A DNA stretch of 64,000 nt from Beta vulgaris subsp. vulgaris (lineage: Eukaryota > Streptophyta > Magnoliopsida > Caryophyllales > Amaranthaceae), in the NCBI RefSeq assembly GCF_026745355.1, contig NC_079202.1, positions 31,554,702 to 31,618,701 on the forward strand, written 5' to 3'. The notes beneath the pieces were generated by a model. That model worked only from the letters and a program-made list of their open reading frames with translations. It did no database searches and had not been told where the DNA came from. How positions within the stretch are numbered: position 1 is the stretch's first letter; every line of letters begins with the position of its first letter. This document shows, piece by piece, positions 11,716 through 24,136 of the stretch. A program made the position numbers and the translations under genes.

Positions 11716-14700
11716 TGCATTGCATGTCGTGAGCTCAGAAGCTGAATTGCTTGAAGTCCAATTTTTCGCGTCTGTTTCGTGCTCATCTAGGCCCAAAATC
11801 GTAAACCTAACTCCTAGCTCGGACATCAGAATTGAGCAATTCCAAAGCCTGACATGTTTTTTTTACCATTTCTAAGGGGTTCGTGAGCTCGGAAGCTGAA
11901 TTCGTTGAAGTCCGATTTTTCGCGTCTGTTTCGTGCTCATCTAGGTCCAAAATCGTAATTTGGGCCTCACTCCTAGCTCGGACATCAGAATTGAGCGATT
12001 CCAAAGCTTGACATGTTTTTTTTACCATTTATAAGGGGTTCGTGAGCTCAGAAGCTGAATTCGTTGAAGTCCGATTTTTCGCGTTTGTTTTGTGCTCATT
12101 TAGGCCCAAAATCGTAAATTGGGCCTAACTCCTAGCTCGGACATCAGAATTGAGCGATTCCAAAGCCTGACATGTTTTTTTACCATTTCTAAGGGGTTCG
12201 TGAGCTCAGAAGCTGAATTCGTTGAAGTCCGATTTTTCGCGTACGTTTCTTCCTCGTCTTAGCCCAAAATCGTAATTTGGGCCTAGCTCCTAGCTCGGAC
12301 ATCATAATTGAGCGATTCCAAAGCCTGACATGTTTTTTTTTACCATTTCTAAGGGTTCGTGAGCTCAGAGCTGAATTCCTTGAAGTCCGATTTTTTGCGT
12401 CTGTTTCGTGCTCATCTATGCCCAAAATCGTAATTTGGGCTAACTCCTAGCTCGGACATCAGAATTGAGCGATTCGAAAGCCTGACATGTTTTTTTACCA
12501 TTTCTAAGGGGTTCGTGAGCTCAGAAGCTGAATTCCTTGAATTCCGATTTTTCGCGTCTGTTTCGTGCTTATCTAGGCCAAAATAGTTATTTGGGCCTAA
12601 CTCCTAGTCGGACATCATAATTGAGGATTTCAAAGCTCTGACATGTTTTTTTACCATTTCTAAGGGGTTCGTGAGCTCAGAAGCTGAATTCTTGAAGTCC
12701 GATTTTTCGCGTGTGTTCGTGCTCATCTAGGCCCAAAATCGTAATTTGGGCCTAACTCCTAGCTCGACACCAGAATTGAGCGATTCCAAAGCCTGACATG
12801 TTTTTTTTACCATTTCTAAGGGGTTCTTGAGCTCAGAAGCTGAATTCCTTGAAGTCCGATTTTTCGCGTTTGTTTCGTGCTCATCTAGGCCCAAAATCGT
12901 AATTTGGGTCTAACTCCTAGCTCGGACATCAGAATTGAGCGATTCCAAAGCCTGCAAGTTTTTTTTTTACCATTTCTAAGGGGTTCGTGAGCTCAGAAGC
13001 TGAATTCTTGAATCCGATTTTACGCGCTGTTTCTTCGCTCATCTAGGCCCAAAATCGTAATTTGGGCCTACTCCTAGCTCGGACATCATAATTGAGTGAT
13101 TCCAAAGCCTGACATGTTTTTTTACCATTTCTAAGGGGTTCGTGTGCTCAGAAGCTGAATTCCTTAAGTCCGATTTTTCACGTCTGTTTCGTGCTCATCT
13201 AGGCCCAAAATCGTAATTTGGGCCTAACTCCTAGCTCGACATCAGAATTGAGCGATTCCAAAGCCTGACATGTTTTTTTTACCATTTCTAAGGGGTTCGT
13301 GAGCTCAGAAGCTGAATTCCTTGAAGTCCGATTTTTCGCATTTGTTTCGTGCTCATCTAGGCCCAAAATCGTAATTTTGGCCTAACTCCTAGCTCGGACA
13401 CCAGAATTGAGCGATTCCAAAGCCTGACATGTTTTTTTACCATTTCTAAGGGGTTCGTGAGCTCAGAAGCTGAATTCCTTGAAGTCCGATTTTTCACGTC
13501 TGTTTCGTGCTCATTAGGCCAAAATCGTAATTTGGGCCTAACTCCTAGCTCGGACATCGAATTGAGCGATTCCAAAGCCTGACATGTTTTTTTTACCATT
13601 TCTAAGGGGTTCGTGAGCTCAGAAGCTGAATTCTTGAAGTCCAATTTTTCGCGTCTGTTTCGTGCTCATCTAGGCCCAAAATCGTAAACCTAACTCCTAG
13701 CTCGGACATCAGAATTGAGCGATTCCAAAGCCTGACATGTTTTTTTTACCATTTCTAAGGGGTTCGTGAGCTCAGAAGCTGAATTCGTTGAAGTCCATTT
13801 TTCGCGTCTGTTTCGTGCTCATCAGGCCCAAAATCGTAATTCCTAACTCCTAGCTCGGACATCAGAATTGAGCGATTCCAAAGCCTGACATGTTTTTTTT
13901 ACCATTTCTAAGGGGTTCGTGAGCTCAGAAGCTGAATTCGCTTGAAGTCCGATTTTTACGCGCATGTTTCTTCTCTGGCCAAAATGTAATTTGGGCCTAA
14001 CTCTAGCTCGGACATCAAATTGAGGATTCCAAAGCCTGACATGTTTTTTTTACCATTTCTAAGGGGTTCGTGGCTCAGAAGCTGAATTCCTTGAAGTCCG
14101 ATTTTTCGCGTCTGTTTCGTGTCTATCTAGGCCAAAATCGTAATTTGGGCCTAACTCCTAGCTCGGACATCAAATTGAGCGATTCCAAAGCTCTGACATG
14201 TTTTTTTTACCATTTCTAAGGGGTTCGTGAGCTCAGAAGCTGAATTCCTTGAAGTCCGATTTTTCGCGTCTGTTTCGTGCTCATCTAGGCCCAAATCGTA
14301 ATTTGGGCCTAACTCCTAGCTCGGACATCAGAATTGAGCGATTCCAAAGCCTGACATGTTTTTTTTACCATTTTTAAGGGGTTCGTGAGCTCAGAAGCTG
14401 AATTCTTGAAGTCCGATTTTTCGCGTCTGTTTCGTGCTCATCTAGGCCCAAAATCGTAATTTGGGCCTAACTCCTAGCTCGGACACCAGAATTGAGCGAT
14501 TCCAAAGCCTGACATGTTTTTTTTACCATTTCTAAGGGGTTCTTGAGCTCAGAAGCTGAATTCCTTGAAGTCCGATTTTTCGCTTGTTTCGTGCTCATCT
14601 AGGCCCAAAATCGTAATTTGGCCTAACTCCTAGCTCGGACACCAGAATTGAGCGATTCCAAAGCCTGACATGTTTTTTTACCATTTAAGGGGTTCGTGAG

Positions 14701-17700
14701 CTCAGAAGCTGAATTCCTTGAAGTCCGATTTTTCGCGTCTGTTTCGTGCTCATCTAGGCCAAAATCGTAATTTGGGCCTAACTCCTAGCTCGGACATCAG
14801 AATTGAGCGATTCCAAAGCCTGACATGTTTTTTTTACCATTTCTAAGGGGTTCGTGAGCTCAAAAGCTGAATTCCTTGAAGTCCATTTTTCGCGTTGTTT
14901 CGTGCTCATCAAGGCCCAAAATCTTAATTTCCTAACTCCTAGCTCGGACATCAAATTGAGCGATTCCAAAGCCTGACATGTTTTTTTTACCATTTCTAAG
15001 GGGTTCGTGAGCTCAGAAGCTGAATTCTTGAAGTCCGATTTTTCGCGTCTGTTTCGTGCTCATTAGGCCCAAAATCGTAATTTCCTAACTCCTAGCTCGG
15101 ACATCAGAATTGAGCGATTCCAAAGCCTGACATGTTTTTTTTACCATTTCTAAGGGTTCGTGAGCTCAGAAGCTGAATTCCTTGAAGTCCGATTTTTACG
15201 CGTCTGTTTCGTCTCTGGCCCAAAATCGTAATTTGGGCCTAACTCCTAGCTCGGACATCAGAATTGAGCGATTCCAAAGCCTGACATGTTTTTTTTACCA
15301 TTTCTAAGGGTTCGTGAGCTCAGAAGCTGAATTCCTTGAAGTCCGATTTTTCGCGTCTGTTTCGTGCTTATCTAGGCCAAAAATCGTAATTTGGGCCTAA
15401 CTCCTAGCTCGGACATCATAATTGAGTGATTCCAAAGCTCTGACATGTTTTTTTACCATTTCTAAGGGGTTCGTGAGCTCAGAAGCTGAATTCTTTGAAG
15501 TCCGATTTTTCGCGTCTCTTTCGTGCTCATCTAGGTCCAAAATTGTAATTTGGGCCTCACTCCCAGCTCGGACATCAGAATTGAGCGATTCCAAAGCTAG
15601 ACATGTTTTTTTTACCATTTATAAGGGGTTTGTGACCTCAGAAGCTGAATTCGTGGAAGTCCGATTTTTCGCGTCTGTTTCGTGCTCATCTAGGCCCAAA
15701 ATCGTAAATTGGGCCTAACTCCTAGCTCGGACATCATAATTGAGTGATTCCAAAGACTGACATGTTTTTTTTACCATTTCTAAGGGGTTCGTGAGCTCAG
15801 AAGCTGAATTCCTTGAAGTATTAATTTTCGCGTCTGTTTCGTGCTCATCTAGGCCAAAAATCGTAATTTAAGCCTCACTCCTAGCTCGGACATCAGAATT
15901 GAGCGATTCCAAAGCCTGACATGTTTTTTTTACCATTTCTAAGGGGTTCGTGAGCTCAGAAGCTGAATTCGTTGAAGTCCGATTTTACGCGTACGTTTCT
16001 TCCTCGTCTGAGCCCAAAATCGTAATTTGGGCCTAGCTCCTAGCTCGGACATCATAATTGAGTGATTCCAAAGCCTGACATGTTTTTTTTACGATTTCTA
16101 AGGGGTTCGTGAGCTCGGAAGCTGAATTCCTTGAAATCCGTTTTTTCGCGTCTGTTTCGTGCTCATCTAGGCCCAAAATAATTTGGGCCTCGCTCCTAGC
16201 TCGGACATCATAATTGAGCAATTCCAAATCCTGACCTGTTTCTTTCTACCATTTTTAAGGGGTTCGTGAGCTCAGAAGCTGAATTCCTTGAAGTCCGATT
16301 TTTCGCGTCTGTTTCGTGCTCATCTAGGCCCAAAATCGTAAAGCTAACTCCTAGCTCGGACATCAGAATTGAGCGATTCCAAAGACTGACATGTTTTTTT
16401 ACCATTTATAAGGGGTTCGTGAGCTCAAAAGCTGAATTCGTTAAAGTCCGATTTTTCGCGTCTGTTTCATGCTCATCTATAACCAAAATCGTAATTTGGG
16501 CCTCACTCCTAGCTCGGACATCAGAATTGAGCGATTCCAAAGCCTGACATGTTTTTTTTACCATTTCTAAGGGGTTCGTGAGCTCAGAAGCTGAATTCGT
16601 TGAATTCCGATTTTACGCGTATGTTTCTTCCTCGTCTGAGCCCAAAATCGTAATTAGGGCCTAGCTCCTAGCTCGGACATCATAATTGAGTGATTCCAAA
16701 GCCTGACATGTTTTTTTACCATTTCTAAGGGGTTCGTGAGCTCAGAAGCTGAATTCCTTGATGTCCGATTTTTCGCGTCTGTTTCGTGCTCATGTAGGCC
16801 CAAAATCGTAATTTGGGCCTAACTTCTAGCTCGGACATCAAAATTGACTAATTACAAATACTGACATGTTTCTTTTTACCATTTCTAAGGGGTTCGTGAG
16901 CTTAGAAGCTGAATTCCTTGAAGTCTGATTTTTCGCGTCTGTTTCGTGCTCATCTAAGCCCAAAATCGTAAACCTAACTCCTAGCTCGGACATCAGAATT
17001 GAGCGATTCCAAAGAGTGACATGTTTTTTTTACCATTTATAAGGGGTTCGTCAGCTCAGAAGCTGAATTCGTTAAAGTCCGATTTTTCGCGTCTGTTTCA
17101 TGCTCATCTAGAACCAAAATCGTAATTTAAGCCTCAATCCTAGCCCGAAAATCAGAATTGAGCGATTCCAAAGCTTGACATGTTTCTTTTTCCATTTATA
17201 AGGGGTTTGTGAGCTCAGAAGCTTAATTCGTTGAAGTCCGATTTTTCGCGTCTGTTTCGTGCTCATCTAGGCCCAAAATCTAACTCCTAGCTCGGACATC
17301 AGAATTGAGCGATTCCAAAGCCTGACATGTTTTTTTTACCATTTCTAAGTGGTTCATGAGCTCATAAGCTGAATTCGTTAAAGTCCGATTTTTCGCGTCT
17401 GTTTCGTGCTCATCTAGGCCCAAAATCGTAATTTGGGCCTAACTCCTAGCTCGGCATCATAATTGAACGATTCGAAAGCCTGACATGTTTTTTTACCATT
17501 TCAAAGGGGTTCGTGAGCTCAGAAGCTGAATTCGTTGAAGTTCGATTTTACGCGTACGTTTCTTTCTCGTCTGAGCCCAAAATCGTAATTTGGCCTAGCT
17601 CCTAGCTCGGACATCATAATTGAGTGATTCCAAAGCCTGACATGTTTTTTTTACCATTTATAAGGGGTTCGTGTGCTCAGAAGCTGAATTCCTTGAATTC

Positions 17701-18490
17701 CGATTTTTCCGTCTGTTTCGTGCTCATCTAAGCCAAAAATCGTAACTCTGGCCTAACTCCTAGCTCGGACATCATAATTGAGTGATTTCAAAGCTCTGAC
17801 ATGTTTTTTTACCATTTCTAAGGGGTTCGTGAGCTCAGAAGCTGAATTCTTTGAAGTCCGATTTTTCACGTTTGTTTCGTGCTCATCTAGGCCCAAAATC
17901 GTAATTTGGGCCTAACTCCTAGCTCGTACACCAGAATTGAGCGATTCCAAAGCCTGACATGTTTTTGTTACCATTTCTAAGGGGTTCCTAAGCTCAGAAG
18001 CTGAATTCCTTGAAGTCCGATTTTTCGCGTTTGTTTCGTGCTCATCTAGGCCCAAAATCGTAATTTGGGATTAACTCCTAGCTCGGACATCAGAATTGAG
18101 CGATTCCAAAGTCTGACATGTTTTTTTACCATTTCTAAGGGGTTCGTGAGCTTAGAAGCTGAATTCGTTGAAGTCCGATTTTACGCGCACGTTTCTTCCT
18201 CGTCTGAGCCCAAAATCGTAATTTGGGCCTAGCTCCTAGCTCGGACATCATAATTGAGTGATTCCAAAGCCTGACATGTTTTTTTTACCATTTCTAAGGG
18301 GTTCGTGTGCTCAGAAGCTGAATTCCTTGAAGTCCGATTTTTCGCGTCTGTTTCGTGCTTATCTAGGCCAAAAATCGTAATTTGGGCCTAACTCCTAGCT
18401 CGGACATCATAATTGAGTGATTCCAAAGCTCTGACATGTTTTTTTTACCATTTCTAAGGGGTTCGTGAGCTCAGAAGCTGAATTCGTTGA
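11716..18490. repeat. Satellite DNA array, about 158-bp monomer, about 43 copies
   Basis: Direct tandem repeats fill this stretch. Successive starts of 'CGTGAGCTC' at 11882, 12041 and 12199 give periods of 159 and 158 bases. Each monomer carries GAGCTC and usually GAATTC, a 'TTTTTCGCGTCTGTTTCGTG' block, 'CTCCTAGCTCGGACATCA' and a T-run followed by 'ACCATTTCTAAGG'. Two main variants exist: the common one above, and one with 'TTTTACGCGTACGTTTCTTC' and 'CTCGTCTGAGCCC'. The array starts abruptly beside a Helitron coding remnant and ends mid-monomer at the solo LTR. The size is close to a nucleosome unit, as in many plant satellites. Open frames inside it are by-products of the repeat period. Confidence 0.97.
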
Positions 18491-21400
18491 TGTAACAGCC
18501 CGAATTCTCCCGACCAGCTTACAGAGGATTAAGCACAGCGAAAGAAACTCTGGTCGAGATAACCCGAACTATTACCATCACACTCACCGAACTACATCGG
18601 AGAGTATGGAACTCAATTGCTAACTCTATTCAAATTAATTAACTATTGCAACTATGCTCTGATTCTCAGACTTTATTCCCATAAATTTCTACAGAAAATC
18701 CGACAGAGTTTCCTTTGAAAATAGGACAACGCTAAAGCGATAAATGATTTAAACCTGTTTGCAAATTCAATTTATAAAAAATATTTCCAAATCCCAAAGC
18801 TTAACCATCTCAACGCTTTCGGAGCAACAACCAATAGAGAATCAGGAGCACTAACTAGCGACTCTTAAATGTAGAAATAAATTATGGAAAATAAACAATT
18901 AACTATTACAAAGTCAAGCGTCCTCAGTTCGATAGCAACTATAATACTGCTCCAACTTGTATTAGCTTCAACTTGGAAAAGAATAACTCACGGCTTCAAC
19001 CTGGAACATTTAAGATACTGCCACCCACCAAGTAACAGGCCACAGAAATGACAAAACAACATACACACATCAGCAAAGCTGAGTACTAACCCGTAAACAA
19101 GAGTAACACATGCTTTGGTGGCTTTTACTTAAAACGACTCAACAGTCAACATAATCACATTGTCATAGCATGCATCACATCAACTCATGTTAACAACATA
19201 CTTAAACATCTTTATCTGATTGTTCTTTTTCTACTACATCGTCATTCACATAATAGCAAACTCAACAACATGACTTGAAACAATCTTGTAATTGATACAT
19301 ATCTTATATAGAAACTAATTAGTTAACCTTTCAACATATCACGATCCCTTATAAGGAATCTGGGTTTACCAACTTTGATATAAGCAATATACTTTACTTC
19401 CTTAATTGATTCTTATCAGAAATCCAAACTTATGTTTCATACTCTATCAATCATTCCCTTAACTGTCCTACACAAACCTTTATCAGGTAATAAATAACAT
19501 AACATCTTTCACTATGACGATTCCATATCGGAATCCACAAAACACAGATACGATTCCTTATCGGGAATCCAACATTAGTATCACTTACCATGATATGCCT
19601 CCTTATCAGGAAACCAATATCGATATTCATATTCATATACTGAATAAACATTCACTACTTACCTGATATGATTCCTTATCGGGAATCCAATATCGAAACA
19701 ACTTACCACGATACGATTCCTTATCGGGAATCCATTATCGATATAACTTTCATACTCTGAGATAACATTCCTTTTAACCAGGGGGAAAGAGAACGCGGCG
19801 GAGGAGACAAACTTACACTCCGACAGTGGGGGTCGTCACCCAACCATTCACTTTACTTTTGGCCAATAACCGCGACTAGTCCGGAGTACATTTTTCCGCT
19901 GATTTCATCAGCCATCCACAGGTTTCACATTACCTGATATATCGCCCGATTATCGCCCCACAGAGCAATGGGCAGTTGTCCCTGTGGGGCCCCCAAGGTT
20001 CACAGTCCATGGGGCACTGTTCATGTCACCTCATCCGTCGACTCAGACGAGGCTACTTTCCCCTTTAAGCTTTCTTTCGAGTATCGTTCATAACTCAATC
20101 GATCATTCATATAACTCATCCAATGATTTAGTAATCCTTTATAACGATCTTTGAACAACGAACCAAACCAAGTGCTTTCCCTCGTAGGTAATCATAATCA
20201 TTTAACATATAACTCTTATAAATACGTATTTCCAAATCGATACATCTATGTGTTTTAATTCCAATTACCATCATAATGCTTGTGAGCCACAACTGGTAGT
20301 AATTAATCATGTCGATAAAATATCCACAACAATATCACTAGGTCTCTCAGTTAGAATTAACTAACGAGAATTACTAAGTCAATTCTACACATTACCTGCT
20401 TTTGCATATACATAGTTCATACCAATTTTCCTTTTTATAATCACCAATCTATATATTCATCTTGTCAACAATATTAGTTATCAAGTCTTGGCAACACTTA
20501 CCATACCTATGTCTCTCTCTTAGAATTAACTAAGAAGAGTTACTGCACCACTTACGCCGAACTTATACTCTTGCATATATAAATAACTTATAGTCTCTTA
20601 CACTTCATAATTATTAATCCACATTTATCTCGACAACACTCATAGTGATTATGAAATAACCACAAAACTAACAATATATCTCTTAACTAGAATGAATTAG
20701 CTATCGAGAGTAACTTGTATTCTATAACTTAGAGCTCATTACACAAAGATTATTTCAAGGTAACTAAATATAGTTCATATTATATCATTGGTTGGAATCT
20801 AATTCATATAATCAACAACAAAAATCAATTATAACCATATAAAGTGAGTCTATCTCATTCCGATCAGATTAAACCGCTATATAACCGAGACTACATGGAA
20901 GTAATCCACGAGCTTATACATACTTAAATAATCCCATATACTATCCCAGTTTTGTGAATTATAAACAATCGATACAAGCTCATTATATTAACTCAAATAC
21001 ATATTTTATATTGACATCCCTATTATAACCTCAACCTTCATAATTTAATCCATGGTAAGGTAAACTAACTCCAACTGTCTTCATGTTATTAATACTAATT
21101 AGTTAAACTATTCTCCAACTTCATGTGAGTTCACTAATTAAGTCAATCCATTTTTAAAGTCTAATTCGTAAGATACTCAACTCATTAAACAATTCCAATT
21201 AGATTATACACTTTTTTAGAAACTAACTCTTATAGTTCATCAATACACTTTTAGTATAAACTTTCATCTAATTAACACAACTTCATAGAATTCTATTCAT
21301 CAATTTGAGAACATTCTAGTAATGGTTCAAACATTAACATAAGTTTAGGAAATTAATTCACAACTGCTATAACTTTTCATACTCAATTCTAAGAATTCAC

Positions 21401-21714
21401 CACGCTAATTTTAATAATACCACTCTCTATTTCCACAATTAATATCCGTTTAGGAAAGCTAACTTAGCTAAGTTTCTTAGTAGAACAAGCCATCTACTAA
21501 TTCAAACATCAATCAATAATTGAGAAAATTAATTCAATCAGATAAAGAACCATTTCACATAACTCCATCCATTCAAACTGGCCCAACAATTTAAAATAAA
21601 CATAGAAATCTTGTTCAACTTATTAATTAATTCACTATAGCAAAACAGAATTATAATTTGATCTAACACTACCAAGAACCAAAAGATTCTTATGTTACTG
21701 AAATCTAAACAACA

Positions 21715-21965
21715 TTAACAATACTACTCCACCACCACCACCACAACTTCAACAACACACAACAATAACGACAACACAGTGACAACAACGACGACGCAGC
21801 AACAACAACACATCAACAACAACAACACAACTGCCATAATAACACAAACATTTCAACAACATCATTGGCTTTCTAATTTAAACAAAGAACAATCGTTTAA
21901 TATAACTATTTACATAATCAACCACAGTAATAACAACAACAGTGGAACAACAACAACCATTATAA
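21715..21965. repeat. CAA/CCA/AAC-rich low-complexity tract inside the solo LTR
   Basis: Irregular CAACAA, CCACCA and ACAACAACA runs. The open frame they create (poly-Thr/Gln/Asn) has no other sign of coding. Confidence 0.8.
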
Positions 21966-22689
21966 TCTCTACTCAATTAAACTAATATTCCATAATCATA
22001 ATCAAATCTTGAATGAAACAAGAATCCAATTCTAGATTAACTCAATAAAATCTAATTTAGGTTCACCTTAAACAAACTAACAAGGGTAATTAAACTTGTG
22101 CTTAATCATAATTTCAAAAAGAAAACAAAGAGGTGCGGGTGTACCTCTGCTCTTGTGAGCAGCGAAGAACAGGGGTTAGGGGTTTCGAAGCTTCTACACG
22201 GCGACGGGCACCGACGAGCGGCAGAGGAGAGAGAATCGTGGCGTCGAGCCACGACAGCTTGCAGCGCACGCACGGCGGCAGCAACAACAACACCGCAACA
22301 CCACGACCGCCTTGCGCTACAGAGAACGGAGAAGAGGAGAGAAAACAGCGAGTTGTAACAGGCAGGCGACGAGGCTCCGATGAGCAGCAAGGGGGGGGGG
22401 AAACTCCGGCAAAGCCTGGAAGGAATCGCCGGCGACACGCAGGCGAAGGTGAGCGAGAGAGGGTTTTCGGGTTTCCTCAATTGGGGTTTTGGGTTTTTCA
22501 GTTTTGGGGATTAGAATACGGGGAGAGAGAAAAGATTTTGGGGGGTTTAGTTTTAGTTTATCTTCAACCGACAAAAGAAAATATTTGGGCTAAGCATATC
22601 TAACCGACAACAACAAAGGATGAGAACCCGACTTCGATTTTCTATTTGGGCCAAAAACCGCTCAACTTAAACTTAAAATCCGAAAATAT

Positions 22690-22691
22690 AA

Positions 22692-22735
<44 letters not shown>
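22690..22735. repeat. (AAT)n microsatellite
   Basis: About fifteen consecutive AAT/ATA units near the right end of the solo LTR. Confidence 0.95.
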
Positions 22736-22736
<1 letters not shown>

Positions 22737-22834
22737 TCCACAACTCAAATAAAATAATAAATTTCGCAACATAATTAACTTAATAATTATATTTAATGTT
22801 TAAATAAACGCTCTTTAAAAACAGGGCTATTACA

Positions 22835-23520
22835 GTTACAAATTCCGTAGGGACTTATCATGATAATATGTCTCTTGTGAAGAATCGAACGAATCTTTAG
22901 ATTGTTATGCCAAATTTGCCATAGAAAAACTTGAAGTTAGGGAGGAATATTGATCTTCCAAATACATCTAAAAGGCCACCTTTTTTCATTGAGGTCCAAA
23001 TTATGAGCAAACTAGGTCGTTGACTTTATTGTGAATTCTCCTGATGAGTGGGGTCCCCAAATGGTTGAGTCTAGTAAGTCGATTTGTGGAACTTGTTTTC
23101 CTTTTATGTGTTGATCAAATGTTGGGGGAGAAATTATTGTAGTTTTGTAAATCCTACGTGTGATTAGGTAGGATAAAAAGTTATTTAGACTTAGATTTGA
23201 ATATATTTGGTGAATAGGAACGATAAGCAAAAATAAGAGATTTTGATCAGTACACCAATTATGAAGCTAGAATAGGATGCTTTTCTCATCCCCAATTTTC
23301 CATCTTATATCTTTTCGTAAGAGATATCTTTGTTGTAGGATTTTCTTCCATATAGGGGAGTCTTGTGATTCAAGAGATACATGTAGAATGTTGATTTATT
23401 GAGGTATTTTTCCTTAATAAGTTTAATTCATTAACGTTGGTAGTCAGTTGTAATTTTCCATCCTAACTTAGCAAGGAATGCTCTGTTCATGAGAAGAGTA
23501 TTTTGTCTCTATTTTGCTTT
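22835..23520 (-). pseudogene. LINE (L1-type) ORF2 C-terminal remnant
   Basis: Minus-strand pieces match the region after the reverse transcriptase of plant L1 LINEs: 'NTLLMNRAFLAKLGWKI' near 23450-23520, 'IRWKIGDEKSILF' near 23270, 'IWGPHSSGEFTIKS' near 23020-23070, then 'CIWKINIPPNFKFFYGK' and finally 'PYGICN'. The last piece corresponds to the start of the zf-RVT Cys motif. The homology runs right up to the solo LTR border at 22835 and is not resumed on its other side. Stops and frame changes show it is dead. Confidence 0.75.
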
Positions 23521-23678
23521 CAAAAATAATGTAAGTAAAGTTGGTCGATATTATGAGCCAGATCTATAGGGAGCATGGATGATACACAAGCAAACGATGG
23601 AAAGGCATATAAATTACTTGGAATCAAATTGAACCTAGCTTGTTAAGTTACATTTCCTTGATTAGGAATTTTTTTTAG

Positions 23679-23692
23679 AAAAAAAAAAAAAG
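23679..23692 (-). terminator. Pol III T-run downstream of the first tRNA-Leu
   Basis: A run of A on the plus strand is a T-run on the minus strand, 14 bases after the tRNA 3' end, which suits RNA polymerase III termination. Confidence 0.6.
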
Positions 23693-23705
23693 ATGAATTT
23701 TGAAT

Positions 23706-23787
23706 GCAGGCTGTGGGGTTCGAACCCACGCGCACTTATGTGCAGAAGATCTTAAGTCTTCCCCCTTAACCACTCGGGCAAACCTGC
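23706..23787 (-). tRNA. tRNA-Leu (UAA)
   Basis: The 82-nt minus-strand gene folds as a class II tRNA. The acceptor stem is GCAGGTT... pairing with ...AGCCTGC. The A-box-like TGCCCGAGTGG lies in the D arm. The anticodon loop is CTTAAGA, with TAA between the stems GAAGA and TCTTC. The long variable arm is GCAC-ATAA-GTGC, and the B-box GGTTCGAACCC forms the T arm. No intron is present and CCA is not encoded, as normal for nuclear plant tRNAs. A near-identical copy lies 91 bases away. Confidence 0.95.
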
Positions 23788-23878
23788 TTAAGTATTAAAA
23801 ATGCACCGATTTCCGTACCTCACTAAACAAATTTAGCAAAGTTTTTAAAACTAGAAAAGCAAAACATTTGCAATATAT

Positions 23879-23960
23879 GCAGGCTGTGGGGTTCGAACCC
23901 ACGCGCACTTGAGTGCAGAAGATCTTAAGTCTTCCCCCTTAACCACTCGGGCAAACCTGC
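23879..23960 (-). tRNA. tRNA-Leu (UAA), second tandem copy
   Basis: It is 82 nt and identical to the gene at 23706-23787 except in the variable-arm loop (GCAC-TCAA-GTGC instead of GCAC-ATAA-GTGC). Anticodon TAA, A-box and B-box are intact. Upstream bases also share 'GGTGCA' with the first copy, so the duplication included some 5' flank. Its 5' end lies only about 54 bases from the TATA box of the divergent U2AF35 gene. Confidence 0.95.
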
Positions 23961-24013
23961 CTGATTTATTATTTTGCACCAATCCAAGTAAATAATTACA
24001 TATAAAACCCTCT

Positions 24014-24022
24014 TATATAAAA
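24014..24022 (+). promoter_or_regulatory. TATA box of the U2AF35 gene
   Basis: TATATAAAA lies 115 bases upstream of the start codon, followed by a CT/CA-rich leader (24040-24136) typical of plant housekeeping 5' UTRs. A second TATAAAA at 24001 could also serve. Confidence 0.6.
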
Positions 24023-24136
24023 CGAAACCAGAAACCCCAAAATTTCATCGTCGTCTCACATCCAACATCTTCTCTCACACGAAAAACAAGCAAAACAAAC
24101 AGAAAAAGAGGAGAGAGAAAACCAAAATCAACAAAA

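Larger units (their letters stand above)
18491..22834 (-). mobile_element. Large solo LTR, probably Ty3/gypsy (Tekay/Del-like)
   Basis: The segment begins TGTAACAGCCC and ends GGGCTATTACA, an 11-bp inverted terminal repeat with one mismatch. The ends are like those of chromovirus (Tekay/Del) LTRs, which commonly start TGTAACACCC and may be several kilobases long; that family link is inferred. No coding region, primer-binding site or second LTR is present. The GC-rich, TC-rich part at 22100-22560 reads on the minus strand like a promoter-proximal transcribed leader, which suggests minus orientation. Short dispersed blocks 'GATTCCTTATCGGGAATCCA' recur near 19550-19730. The flanks are GTTGA before and GTTAC after, so a target duplication is not clear. 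Confidence 0.65.

Noticed and set aside
11579..18490. Several open frames of 60-130 codons in the satellite
   Set aside because: They repeat the monomer, change with each indel and match no protein family.
21779..21985. Thr/Gln/Asn-rich small protein
   Set aside because: Low-complexity CAA/CCA tract, not a gene.
22098..22603. GC-rich overlapping frames of 70-156 codons on both strands
   Set aside because: They lie in the leader-like part of the solo LTR, are Arg/Ser-rich in every frame and show no domain.
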